Shown here: piece by piece, positions 1-5,457 of the stretch
Numbering within the stretch: the first letter of the stretch is position 1
Layout: every line of letters starts with the position of its first letter
Origin: Planctomycetota bacterium
GTDB taxonomy: Bacteria > Planctomycetota > Phycisphaerae > Sedimentisphaerales > SG8-4
Length of the DNA stretch: 5,457 nt
Direction of reading: 5' to 3'
Assembly: GCA_030607345.1 (NCBI GenBank)
Contig: JAUWKC010000134.1
Coordinates: 1 to 5,457, forward strand
Position numbers and translations under genes: made by a program
Notes under the pieces: model-generated
What the model saw: only the letters and a program-made list of their open reading frames with translations
Told to the model about the DNA's origin: nothing
Database searches by the model: none

Positions 1-604
1 TATTAGCAGGCGTCCGGCCGACAGTCAAATCAACTTGTGCCCCTCGACTTTTCGGTTTCGTATTCGGAAACTCCGGTGATAGTACGCTGCCGGTATGGTA
101 ATTCCCACTGCCGCCGGCCCGGCAGGCGTATTCCCACTCCGCCTCCGTCGGCAGCCGGTACGCCAGGCCATCCTGGTGGCTGAGCCACTTGCACATAGCA
201 GACGCGTCGTACCAGTTGACAAAGCACACAGCCTCGTTGTCTTCTTTGGAATAGCCTTTCTTTCCACGGAGCTTCGCGTGCTCCGGACGAAAGACCTCGT
301 ACTGGAAGTTCGTCACTTCGAACACGCCCACATAGAAAGGCCTGGTAATTCTCACCCGATGAACCGGCTTTTCGTCGTAGTCGCCTTCCTTGAGCGCATC
401 AAAGAGCCCCCGCCCGCGAAAAACCGGCAGAACCTCCGGACGCAAAGGTTTCATTATCTGGCCCATCCTGAACCCGCCCGGTTCGATACGCACAAATTTC
501 ATACCGACGGAATTCGTAAAGTATTTTCCTTCCGGCGCCTCCGCCGAAACCAACGACCCCAATGCAAGGGTCAGAAAAAGAAAACATATAAATCCTGTAC
601 GCAT
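1..604 (-). CDS. Exported formylglycine-generating-enzyme-like (SUMF1/FGE-sulfatase domain) protein, C-terminus beyond left edge
   Basis: The frame opens with ATG at 604-602 and is open to the edge, giving 201 residues without a stop. Residues 1-21 form a signal peptide: basic M-R-T, a hydrophobic stretch I6-V19, and a V-S-A cleavage motif before E22. The mature part begins like FGE-fold proteins, with FTNSVGMKFVRIEPGGF at 29-45 and M-G at 47-48. It continues with DEKPVHRVRITRPFYVG (77-93), EVTN (96-99), V-N-W-Y-D-A-S (129-135) and the family signature LPTEAEWEYACRAG (151-164). Family members often have about 250-350 residues, so the core with the paired catalytic cysteines of true FGEs is missing here. 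It therefore cannot be told whether this is a sulfatase-activating enzyme or one of the many FGE-fold proteins of other or unknown role. A good ribosome binding site lies 7 bases upstream of the ATG. The gene follows the propeller protein gene after 198 bp, perhaps with its own promoter. Confidence 0.9.
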   Translation of the reverse strand, partial: MRTGFICFLFLTLALGSLVSAEAPEGKYFTNSVGMKFVRIEPGGFRMGQIMKPLRPEVLPVFRGRGLFDALKEGDYDEKPVHRVRITRPFYVGVFEVTNFQYEVFRPEHAKLRGKKGYSKEDNEAVCFVNWYDASAMCKWLSHQDGLAYRLPTEAEWEYACRAGGSGNYHTGSVLSPEFPNTKPKSRGAQVDLTVGRTPAN

Positions 605-611
605 TGTCCTG

Positions 612-617
612 CTCCTC
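612..617 (-). promoter_or_regulatory. Ribosome binding site of the FGE-like gene
   Basis: The minus strand reads GAGGAG, then seven bases, then the ATG at 604. This is a near-ideal Shine-Dalgarno match and spacing. It supports this start, which also yields a complete signal peptide. Confidence 0.75.
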
Positions 618-676
618 AACTTACTGACAACACTGGTTTTTGGACGTCTTTTGAACTCTGCTGGACCCACATCACC

Positions 677-687
677 CAAGTGACTTG
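677..687. promoter_or_regulatory. Short perfect palindrome, possible operator
   Basis: CAAGTGACTTG is an 11-base palindrome (five-base arms, one central base) in the gap before the FGE-like gene. It would lie roughly 15-25 bases downstream of the start site of the predicted promoter, a position used by repressors. There is only one copy and the arms are short, so chance is a real possibility. Confidence 0.2.
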
Positions 688-707
688 TCCTGTTTTCATC
701 AGGGCTC

Positions 708-737
708 AATATAACCTGAAACCGTCCATCCGGTCAA
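708..737 (-). promoter_or_regulatory. Possible sigma70-type promoter for the FGE-like gene
   Basis: On the minus strand, TTGACC (737-732, five of six to the -35 consensus) is followed after 18 bases by TATATT (713-708, five of six to the -10 consensus). Transcription would start near 700 and leave a leader of about 95 bases before the ATG at 604. The spacer holds a weak inverted repeat (ACCG, six bases, CGGT). Promoter consensus in Planctomycetota is poorly defined, so the call rests only on fit and on its intergenic position. Confidence 0.35.
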
Positions 738-751
738 AGGATTTCGCTATT

Positions 752-773
752 GCGGCTAAGGCTTACTTGCCGC
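752..773 (-). other. Bulged hairpin after the propeller gene A, possible transcript end or processing site
   Basis: On the minus strand, GCGGCAAG pairs with CTTAGCCGC as an eight-base-pair stem with one bulged A and a five-base loop (TAAGC). Flanking bases could extend the stem imperfectly towards 746-780. It lies about 30 bases past the stop of gene A and just before the predicted promoter of the next gene, where a terminator would be expected. It lacks a U-tract, so it is not a standard intrinsic terminator. It could instead protect an RNA 3' end. Confidence 0.35.
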
Positions 774-802
774 TTTATCGTCTCTGCCGTACGTCAGCCT
801 GC

Positions 803-3067
803 TCATTCGAACCCAAAGGCGTAGAGCTTCGCGTTCTGCATTTCGAACCGCAGACGCACTACCTGGCCGGCAAGGTTGCCAACGTTGGATTTGCCGGCCC
901 AGGATACGACGTGCCTTACCGAATCAGTCTGAATCTGCTCACAGTCCTTAACGCCGAAGCCCGCTATTTCTCTGCCCGGCAGGGTTAGGATTCCCACCTT
1001 TACGAAACCTTTCGACGCTACATTTAAGACAAGCTTCTCGCCGTCGAAAACTATAGGCCGAGTTATGATAGTGCCGGTCTGCTCGCCGGCGTCAAGGGAC
1101 ACGAAGCCGTCCAGCCTTTGCGAAAGACGAACGGTGTTAGGCCTGCCGGCATTGGAATACTGCCAGATAGTGTCGCCCCGTCGCACCATTCCGTCCTGTA
1201 CCCAGCCCAGACCGACCGATTCGCCGCCAACCTGGAGGCTGCGGGGCAAATATGGCTCGACGTTGTCCGTGTCGTATATGTGCCAGCGGATACCATCCCG
1301 GCTCACCGCCAGTTCCGTATGCGCGTTACGCGCAAGAAAAGCCACGTACATATCCGGCGCCCACGGATACTTGACGGCACGCGTCCTGAAGACATGCCCC
1401 CGGTTGGGATTGAACAAATCCGGACCGAACACCGTGATTCCTTCGCCGGTAACAGCCGGGTAAGGCCAGCCTTCGTAATACGGATTGGCCAGCTTCTTGA
1501 AAGGCCAGGCCTTGCCCACTTCACGCGTTTCAAATAGCGTCCCCCCGCGCCCATAGGCAGGGTAGTCGCCCGTGCTGTAACTGCCGTCGCGCTTTAGCAG
1601 ATTGACGTAAACCCCTCGTTGGTCGTCCCAGAAGGTTTCGCACCCTCCGCCGCTGACGAAAGGCAGCATACAAGTCTCATTGCGACGCCAGTGTATTGCG
1701 TCCGGCGAGAAATACAGATAAATCCCGCGTTGGGCTATCCAGCCGGTGAACTTGAAGCGTTCCTCGGCGCTTATGTTTGGATTCGGGTCTTTGAAGAAAC
1801 GGCCCCAGCAGGGCACGTGCAGGAACAACAAATTGTGGTGCCTTGAACCATCATGCTCGATGATACCGAGGTCCGGCTTTTGGAACTTGATGCCGTCATC
1901 GGAGACGAACAGCACAATGGCGCCTTCGTCGGAAGAGTAAGCGGGCGTCCGCAGGGTCCATATCTTTCCATCATGCCCGAAGAAGGGAGTATCGCCGTGA
2001 ATCCTGATATTGGTGAATACAGGTTCACCGGGTGGATTAACTCTCAGCCGGACATTTCGCTTCTTCGCGATGATAATTTCGTCGATGAAAACGTGCTTTC
2101 GCGAACCAATCTTAATCGGCTCGTTGGGCAAATACCTCTTGTCGAACAGCAGCGGCGGACCGTTCGCAACAGCCGGCCCGGGGGCGCCCTTGCGATAGTT
2201 TCTGCTCAAGCTGTCCGGCAGGGCGAAGTTACTCGTATAGCGAATCACATCAGAAAAACGCAGCTCGTCGATATTTCCGTTGAAATTGCTGCCGCCGTGA
2301 CGGTCGTGCCCGATTGCGAAATTGAACCGGTTTTGCCGCCGCGTCTCGAAGTCGGGTATGTCCGTTCTCACCTGCTTCTTAAAGATGCCGTAGGTCGTGT
2401 GATGCAGTGAATCAGGCCAATCTTGTCGAGGCAATTTTGTTCTATCTATTGGCAGGACCGTCACCGAGGGTTGGGCCTTGCCATCGACAAAGTAACTGAG
2501 CCTGTCACTGCCTGCCTGGCGAGTAAAAGCTATGTGATGCCACGCTCTGCCCCAGACCTGGTTAAGCACAATGGGACAGAGCGCCTTGAAACCTGCATAA
2601 GCATTTTCGACAACAAAGCCTTCTGCTTTCGTCTTCAAGGTCAGAGTAAAGCCCGGTTCGTACTTGCTGCCCAGGTCGATTAACACAACGTCCTGAATAG
2701 GATTAGACATCAGCATCAACCAGAATTCGCAGGTAAAGTCTCTGTCGGCAAGCGTATCGAGCAATTGCTCCGGCGGCATGGTCGGGCCCCAAAGTCCGCT
2801 GCCGGGCCTGCCGCTGACTTCCCTCATATGAGTAAATCCCACCATTCCTTTCCACGCTGCGTAGCCGACCGCATAATCAAGCCCCGGCGTCAATTTCAGA
2901 CAATTGCCGAATTTGCCGCGTACCAGTTTTCCGCCCTTCATCAAACGCAGGTCATATTCGTATTGACCGGCATCGGTCAGGGTCGTGTAGGGATAGTCCG
3001 CCTCGTCGAAAAGCCATAGACCTACCGTATGCTCGTCCGCAAACGAGGGAAAATAATTCTTCTCCAC
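803..3067 (-). CDS. Paralogue A: LamG-like jelly-roll plus glycosidase-type beta-propeller protein (body of the gene)
   Basis: This is the 754-residue body, counted from a GTG at 3067 and ending at TGA 805-803. Residues 12-290 look like a LamG-like domain, with VGLWLFDEADYP near the start, TCEFWLMLM (112-120), WHHIAFT (176-182), YFVDGK (192-197) and GNIDELRFSDVIRY (264-277). A propeller region starts at GSRKHVFIDE (321-330) and has three hairpins: SDDGIKF (389-395), SPDAIHW (454-460) and SRDGIRW (589-595). Its conserved centre is GGGCETFWDD (473-482). A C-terminal beta-rich domain runs from RLDGFVSLDAGE (651-662) to the end. The fold recalls clan GH-J/GH-F propellers; acidic D329, E330, E477, D481 and D482 are conserved in paralogue B, but no catalytic set can be assigned. 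Carbohydrate binding or hydrolysis is inferred. The GTG has no ribosome binding site. The true start is probably ATG 3144, now out of frame (separate entry), which would give 780 residues. Confidence 0.88.
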   Translation of the reverse strand: MEKNYFPSFADEHTVGLWLFDEADYPYTTLTDAGQYEYDLRLMKGGKLVRGKFGNCLKLTPGLDYAVGYAAWKGMVGFTHMREVSGRPGSGLWGPTMPPEQLLDTLADRDFTCEFWLMLMSNPIQDVVLIDLGSKYEPGFTLTLKTKAEGFVVENAYAGFKALCPIVLNQVWGRAWHHIAFTRQAGSDRLSYFVDGKAQPSVTVLPIDRTKLPRQDWPDSLHHTTYGIFKKQVRTDIPDFETRRQNRFNFAIGHDRHGGSNFNGNIDELRFSDVIRYTSNFALPDSLSRNYRKGAPGPAVANGPPLLFDKRYLPNEPIKIGSRKHVFIDEIIIAKKRNVRLRVNPPGEPVFTNIRIHGDTPFFGHDGKIWTLRTPAYSSDEGAIVLFVSDDGIKFQKPDLGIIEHDGSRHHNLLFLHVPCWGRFFKDPNPNISAEERFKFTGWIAQRGIYLYFSPDAIHWRRNETCMLPFVSGGGCETFWDDQRGVYVNLLKRDGSYSTGDYPAYGRGGTLFETREVGKAWPFKKLANPYYEGWPYPAVTGEGITVFGPDLFNPNRGHVFRTRAVKYPWAPDMYVAFLARNAHTELAVSRDGIRWHIYDTDNVEPYLPRSLQVGGESVGLGWVQDGMVRRGDTIWQYSNAGRPNTVRLSQRLDGFVSLDAGEQTGTIITRPIVFDGEKLVLNVASKGFVKVGILTLPGREIAGFGVKDCEQIQTDSVRHVVSWAGKSNVGNLAGQVVRLRFEMQNAKLYAFGFE

Positions 3068-3144
3068 TCCAACCGCTATTGCCCCCCCCCGACAGCGACC
3101 ACCGCCAACAGACTTACAATCGTTCTAAAATTCCTGGCCTTCAT
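3068..3144 (-). pseudogene. Out-of-frame start and signal peptide of paralogue A, separated by a G9 tract
   Basis: ATG 3144-3142 has a good ribosome binding site and encodes MKARNFRTIVSLLAVVAV followed by glycines, a typical signal peptide start with basic residues and then a hydrophobic core. A run of nine G (plus-strand C, 3082-3090) follows. As written, the frame then reads CAA TAG and stops at 3078-3076 after 22 residues. Adding one G, or removing two, joins it in frame to A-I-A-V-G-V-E-K-N and the body of the gene. The body frame itself has an in-frame TAG near 3127 and no ATG start in this stretch. I read this as the real N-terminus of gene A, broken by a one-base length difference. It may be a sequencing error, a phase-variable tract or a slippage site. 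Confidence 0.75.
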
Positions 3145-3153
3145 AAAAACTTG

Positions 3154-3159
3154 TCCTTT
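3154..3159 (-). promoter_or_regulatory. Ribosome binding site of paralogue A
   Basis: The minus strand reads AAAGGA nine bases before the ATG at 3144. There is no comparable site before the GTG at 3067. This decides the start in favour of 3144 and so supports the broken-frame reading of the N-terminus. The whole gap to the upstream gene (3145-3198) is only 54 bases and shows no clear promoter or terminator, so A is probably co-transcribed with B. Confidence 0.65.
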
Positions 3160-3198
3160 CAAAAAGTCCTCATGTTCTTCCAAGTATCGCAGCAGTTT

Positions 3199-5457
3199 CT
3201 ACTCTTTGAACTCGAACGCATAAAGCTTTGCGTTCTGCATCTCGAAGCGCAAGCGAACAACCTGCCCGGCGAGGTTGCCAACGTCGGCATTGCCCTTCCA
3301 GGTAACCACGTGTCGCACCGAGTCCGCTGTGATTGGGTCGCAATCATCGATGCCGTAGCCTGTCACCGGCCTTTTGGGTCTATTGGTTAGTCCCACGTTG
3401 TAACCGGTTATTTCCATAGCGGGCAGATTCAGAATTGCAACCTTCACCGGGCCTTTTGCCGCCACGTTCAAAATCAGTTTATCGCCTTGAAAAACAAAAG
3501 GCCGGGTTATCACAACCCCTGCCTGGTCGCCGGCGTCGAGTGAGAGGAAACCGTCGAGTCGCTGGGTGAATCGGACCGTGGCGAGGCCACCTCCTGTCAT
3601 CCTACAATTTGCGTACTGCCGGAGTTCATCGCCCCGGCGTATGATGCCGTTGGCTATGTCACCGCTGGTAAAACCAGTGCTGTCAACAGTCCTGGCCTGC
3701 TCGTTCAGTTCCGGCTTTTCTCGTTTGTCCTGGTTAGTTTTTTTTGACTTATGCCTCGCTTTGCCATACGACTCCGGCTGCCAGTCAGGCTGGTTCATGA
3801 ATCTGCCGCGCGGCATGTAAAATCCCAGTTCGGGGCGGATATTCCAGTTCACGGCATCCCGGCTGACGGCCATGTCGCAGCCGGAGCGGAACATAAACGC
3901 CACGTAGGTATCCGGCGCCCACTCGTATTTTTGCGGACGGGTCCTGAATATCTGACCCTTGTTGGGATTCATTACGTTGGGGCCCATTATCGTAACGCCC
4001 TCACCGGTCAAGGCTGGAAACGCCCAGCCCTCGAAATACGGATTGGCCACACGGTTAAAAGGCCACGTCTTGTTGACTTGGCGCGTCTTAAACATTGTCA
4101 CGCTTCGCCCGTAGTTGGGATAATCCCCGGTACTATAGCTGCCGTCCCGCTTGATGTAGTTCAGGTACATCCCCTGCTGGTCGTCCCAGAACGTCTCGCA
4201 TCCGCCCCCGCTCACAAGCGGCAGCATACACGTTTCGTTGCGCCGCCAGTGAATTGCGTCCGGCGAGAAATAAAGGTATATTCCACGCTGCGCAACCCAC
4301 AGTGTCGCCTTGAACAGCTCCTCTGCCGGACACGCAGGATTCGTATCCTTGAAGTACTTGCCCCAGCTCGGCACCCCAAGCATTATCAGGTTATTATTCT
4401 TCGAGCCCTTGTATTCTACTAAACCCAGTTCGGGACCGTCGAAATTCACCCCGTCCTCGGATACAAACAGTTTTATAGCAGCTTCATCGCCCTCATAACC
4501 CTCCGACGCAACCGTATACGTCTTTCCCTTGTGCTCGAAGAACGATGCATCCCACGCAGCGTTTATATTCAGCTTGACTCCTTTGGCTGGGGGGTTGAGG
4601 GTGAGTTTAACGTTTTCTTTTTTGTCGACCATAACTTCGTCGATGAAGACGTGCTTTCTTGAGCCGAGCATAACAGGTTCGTTGGGTAAGTATCTTTTGT
4701 TCGGGCCGAATAGCAATGGCGGGCCGTTCGCGACAGCCGGCGCCGGGGCGCCCTTGCGATAGTTTCTGCTGAAACTGTCCGGCAGGGCAAAGTCGCTCGT
4801 ATAGCGAATCACATCCGAAAAACGAAGCTCATCTATGTTTCCGTTGTAATCGTGTTCGCCGTGGCGGTCGTGCCCGATTGCAAAGTTGAATCGATGCGCA
4901 ATTCGCTTGTCAAAATCCGGCAGCGACCTTCTGTCTTCCTTTTCAAAAATCCCGTACGTCGTATCGGCGCGCGATTCCGGCACAACAGAGAGAATCGCCT
5001 GCATCTTCTTTATCTTTGAGACTTTCACGGGCTCCTGCACCCGCCCGTCGATGAAATAGCCAAGCTCATCACTTCCAGCCGAGTATGTAAAAGCAACGTG
5101 ATGCCACGCCCTTCCCCATACCTGATTAAGCACGGTGGGACAGACGGCCCGGAACCCGCCGTACGCGTTTTCCACGACAAAACCAGCCGCACGCTTCTTC
5201 AGAGTCATCGTGAAGCCGGGCTCGAATTTGTCGCCGAGGTCTATCAGCGCAACGTCCTGGATAGGATTTGACATCAGCATAATCCAGAATTCACAGGTCC
5301 AGTTGCGCTCGGCCAGCGCCTTTGTTATCTGCTCGGGCGCGATAGTCGGCCCCCACAGACCGCTTCCCGGCCTGCCGCTGACTTCTCTCATATGCACAAA
5401 CCCAACCGGCCCTTTCCACGCCGCATAGCCCACCGCGTAGTCGCGCCCCGGCGTACA
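3199..5457 (-). CDS. Paralogue B: LamG-like jelly-roll plus glycosidase-type beta-propeller protein, N-terminus beyond right edge
   Basis: 752 residues are visible, ending at TAG 3201-3199. The frame is open to the edge: the first residues, C-T-P-G-R-D-Y-A-V-G, match L-T-P-G-L-D-Y-A-V-G of paralogue A, so about 60 residues plus a signal peptide are missing. Numbered from the edge, the LamG-like part holds TCEFWIMLM (54-62), WHHVAFT (118-124), YFIDGR (134-139) and GNIDELRFSDVIRY (206-219). The propeller begins at GSRKHVFIDE and has SEDGVNF (333-339), SPDAIHW (398-404) and SRDAVNW (532-538), with GGGCETFWDD (417-426) at its core. The C-terminal beta-rich domain starts at QRLDGFLSLDAGD. Cysteines at 55, 106, 410, 420 and 706 match those of A. 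It differs from A by a lysine-rich insert of about 37 residues near 551-595 and a 15-residue insert near 684-698. A role in carbohydrate binding or breakdown outside the cytoplasm is inferred from the fold only. Confidence 0.92.
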   Translation of the reverse strand, partial: CTPGRDYAVGYAAWKGPVGFVHMREVSGRPGSGLWGPTIAPEQITKALAERNWTCEFWIMLMSNPIQDVALIDLGDKFEPGFTMTLKKRAAGFVVENAYGGFRAVCPTVLNQVWGRAWHHVAFTYSAGSDELGYFIDGRVQEPVKVSKIKKMQAILSVVPESRADTTYGIFEKEDRRSLPDFDKRIAHRFNFAIGHDRHGEHDYNGNIDELRFSDVIRYTSDFALPDSFSRNYRKGAPAPAVANGPPLLFGPNKRYLPNEPVMLGSRKHVFIDEVMVDKKENVKLTLNPPAKGVKLNINAAWDASFFEHKGKTYTVASEGYEGDEAAIKLFVSEDGVNFDGPELGLVEYKGSKNNNLIMLGVPSWGKYFKDTNPACPAEELFKATLWVAQRGIYLYFSPDAIHWRRNETCMLPLVSGGGCETFWDDQQGMYLNYIKRDGSYSTGDYPNYGRSVTMFKTRQVNKTWPFNRVANPYFEGWAFPALTGEGVTIMGPNVMNPNKGQIFRTRPQKYEWAPDTYVAFMFRSGCDMAVSRDAVNWNIRPELGFYMPRGRFMNQPDWQPESYGKARHKSKKTNQDKREKPELNEQARTVDSTGFTSGDIANGIIRRGDELRQYANCRMTGGGLATVRFTQRLDGFLSLDAGDQAGVVITRPFVFQGDKLILNVAAKGPVKVAILNLPAMEITGYNVGLTNRPKRPVTGYGIDDCDPITADSVRHVVTWKGNADVGNLAGQVVRLRFEMQNAKLYAFEFKE

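Noticed and set aside
721..734. Inverted repeat ACCG, six bases, CGGT in the promoter spacer
   Set aside because: Four-base arms are too short to count as an operator on their own, so it is only mentioned with the promoter.
95..988. Long open frame of 297 codons on the plus strand
   Set aside because: It lies antisense to the FGE-like gene and the 3' end of paralogue A and spans their gap. Its translation shows no recognisable domain, while the minus strand gives clear family motifs.
1853..2410. Open frame of 185 codons on the plus strand
   Set aside because: It is antisense to the LamG and propeller junction of paralogue A, with no domain and no convincing context.
3162..3176. A tiny reading frame (ATG AGG ACT TTT TGA) just upstream of gene A
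   Set aside because: Four codons with no ribosome binding site, close to the start of gene A. Most likely chance.
3751..4422. Open frame of 223 codons on the plus strand
   Set aside because: It is antisense to the conserved propeller part of paralogue B. Its openness follows from the codon use of the real gene, and its protein is not recognisable.
803..5457. The duplicated DNA as a mobile element or CRISPR-like repeat
   Set aside because: The repeated structure is fully explained by two paralogous coding genes. No transposase, terminal inverted repeats or regular short repeats are visible.

Overview
The window holds three genes, all on the minus strand and read from right to left. Two are tandem paralogues encoding large secreted-type proteins, and both show the same order of parts: a LamG-like (concanavalin A-like) jelly-roll domain, a glycosidase-type beta-propeller with S-x-D-G/A-x-x-W/F hairpins, and a C-terminal beta-rich domain. 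The third gene encodes the N-terminal part of an exported formylglycine-generating-enzyme-like (SUMF1/FGE-sulfatase fold) protein. No RNA genes, mobile elements or CRISPR arrays were seen.

Organism (inference): the protein style suggests a member of the Planctomycetota, probably Phycisphaerae-like, or a related PVC bacterium. Supporting traits are the FGE-like protein opening with F-T-N-S-V-G-M-K-F-V-R-I-E-P-G after a signal peptide, and LamG plus propeller proteins with G-S-R-K-H-V-F-I-D-E at the start of the propeller. Base composition looks moderate, a little over half G+C by eye. No marker gene is present, so this is not proven.

Layout: 3199-5457 is the upstream paralogue (here called B), cut off at its N-terminus by the right edge. 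A 54-bp gap with a ribosome binding site leads to the downstream paralogue (A). Its body is 803-3067, and its likely true start and signal peptide begin at 3144. The two parts of A are in different reading frames, separated at a run of nine G. A 198-bp gap (605-802) follows, holding a bulged hairpin, a possible sigma70-type promoter and a short palindrome. The FGE-like gene then runs from 604 off the left edge.

How they may work together (inference): A and B look like exported proteins that bind and perhaps cleave or modify carbohydrate, kept as a co-transcribed duplicate pair. The best conserved stretch is 38 of 39 residues identical, yet the DNA differs at 22 of 117 positions, 20 of them silent third positions. 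Both copies therefore appear to be under strong protein-level selection. The FGE-like protein may share the locus function, but no sulfatase is visible here and its catalytic C-terminal half lies outside the window.

The most interesting point is the G9 tract in A. As written it separates signal peptide from body. One extra G would give a 780-residue exported protein, so it is either a sequence error, a phase-variable switch or a slippage site.
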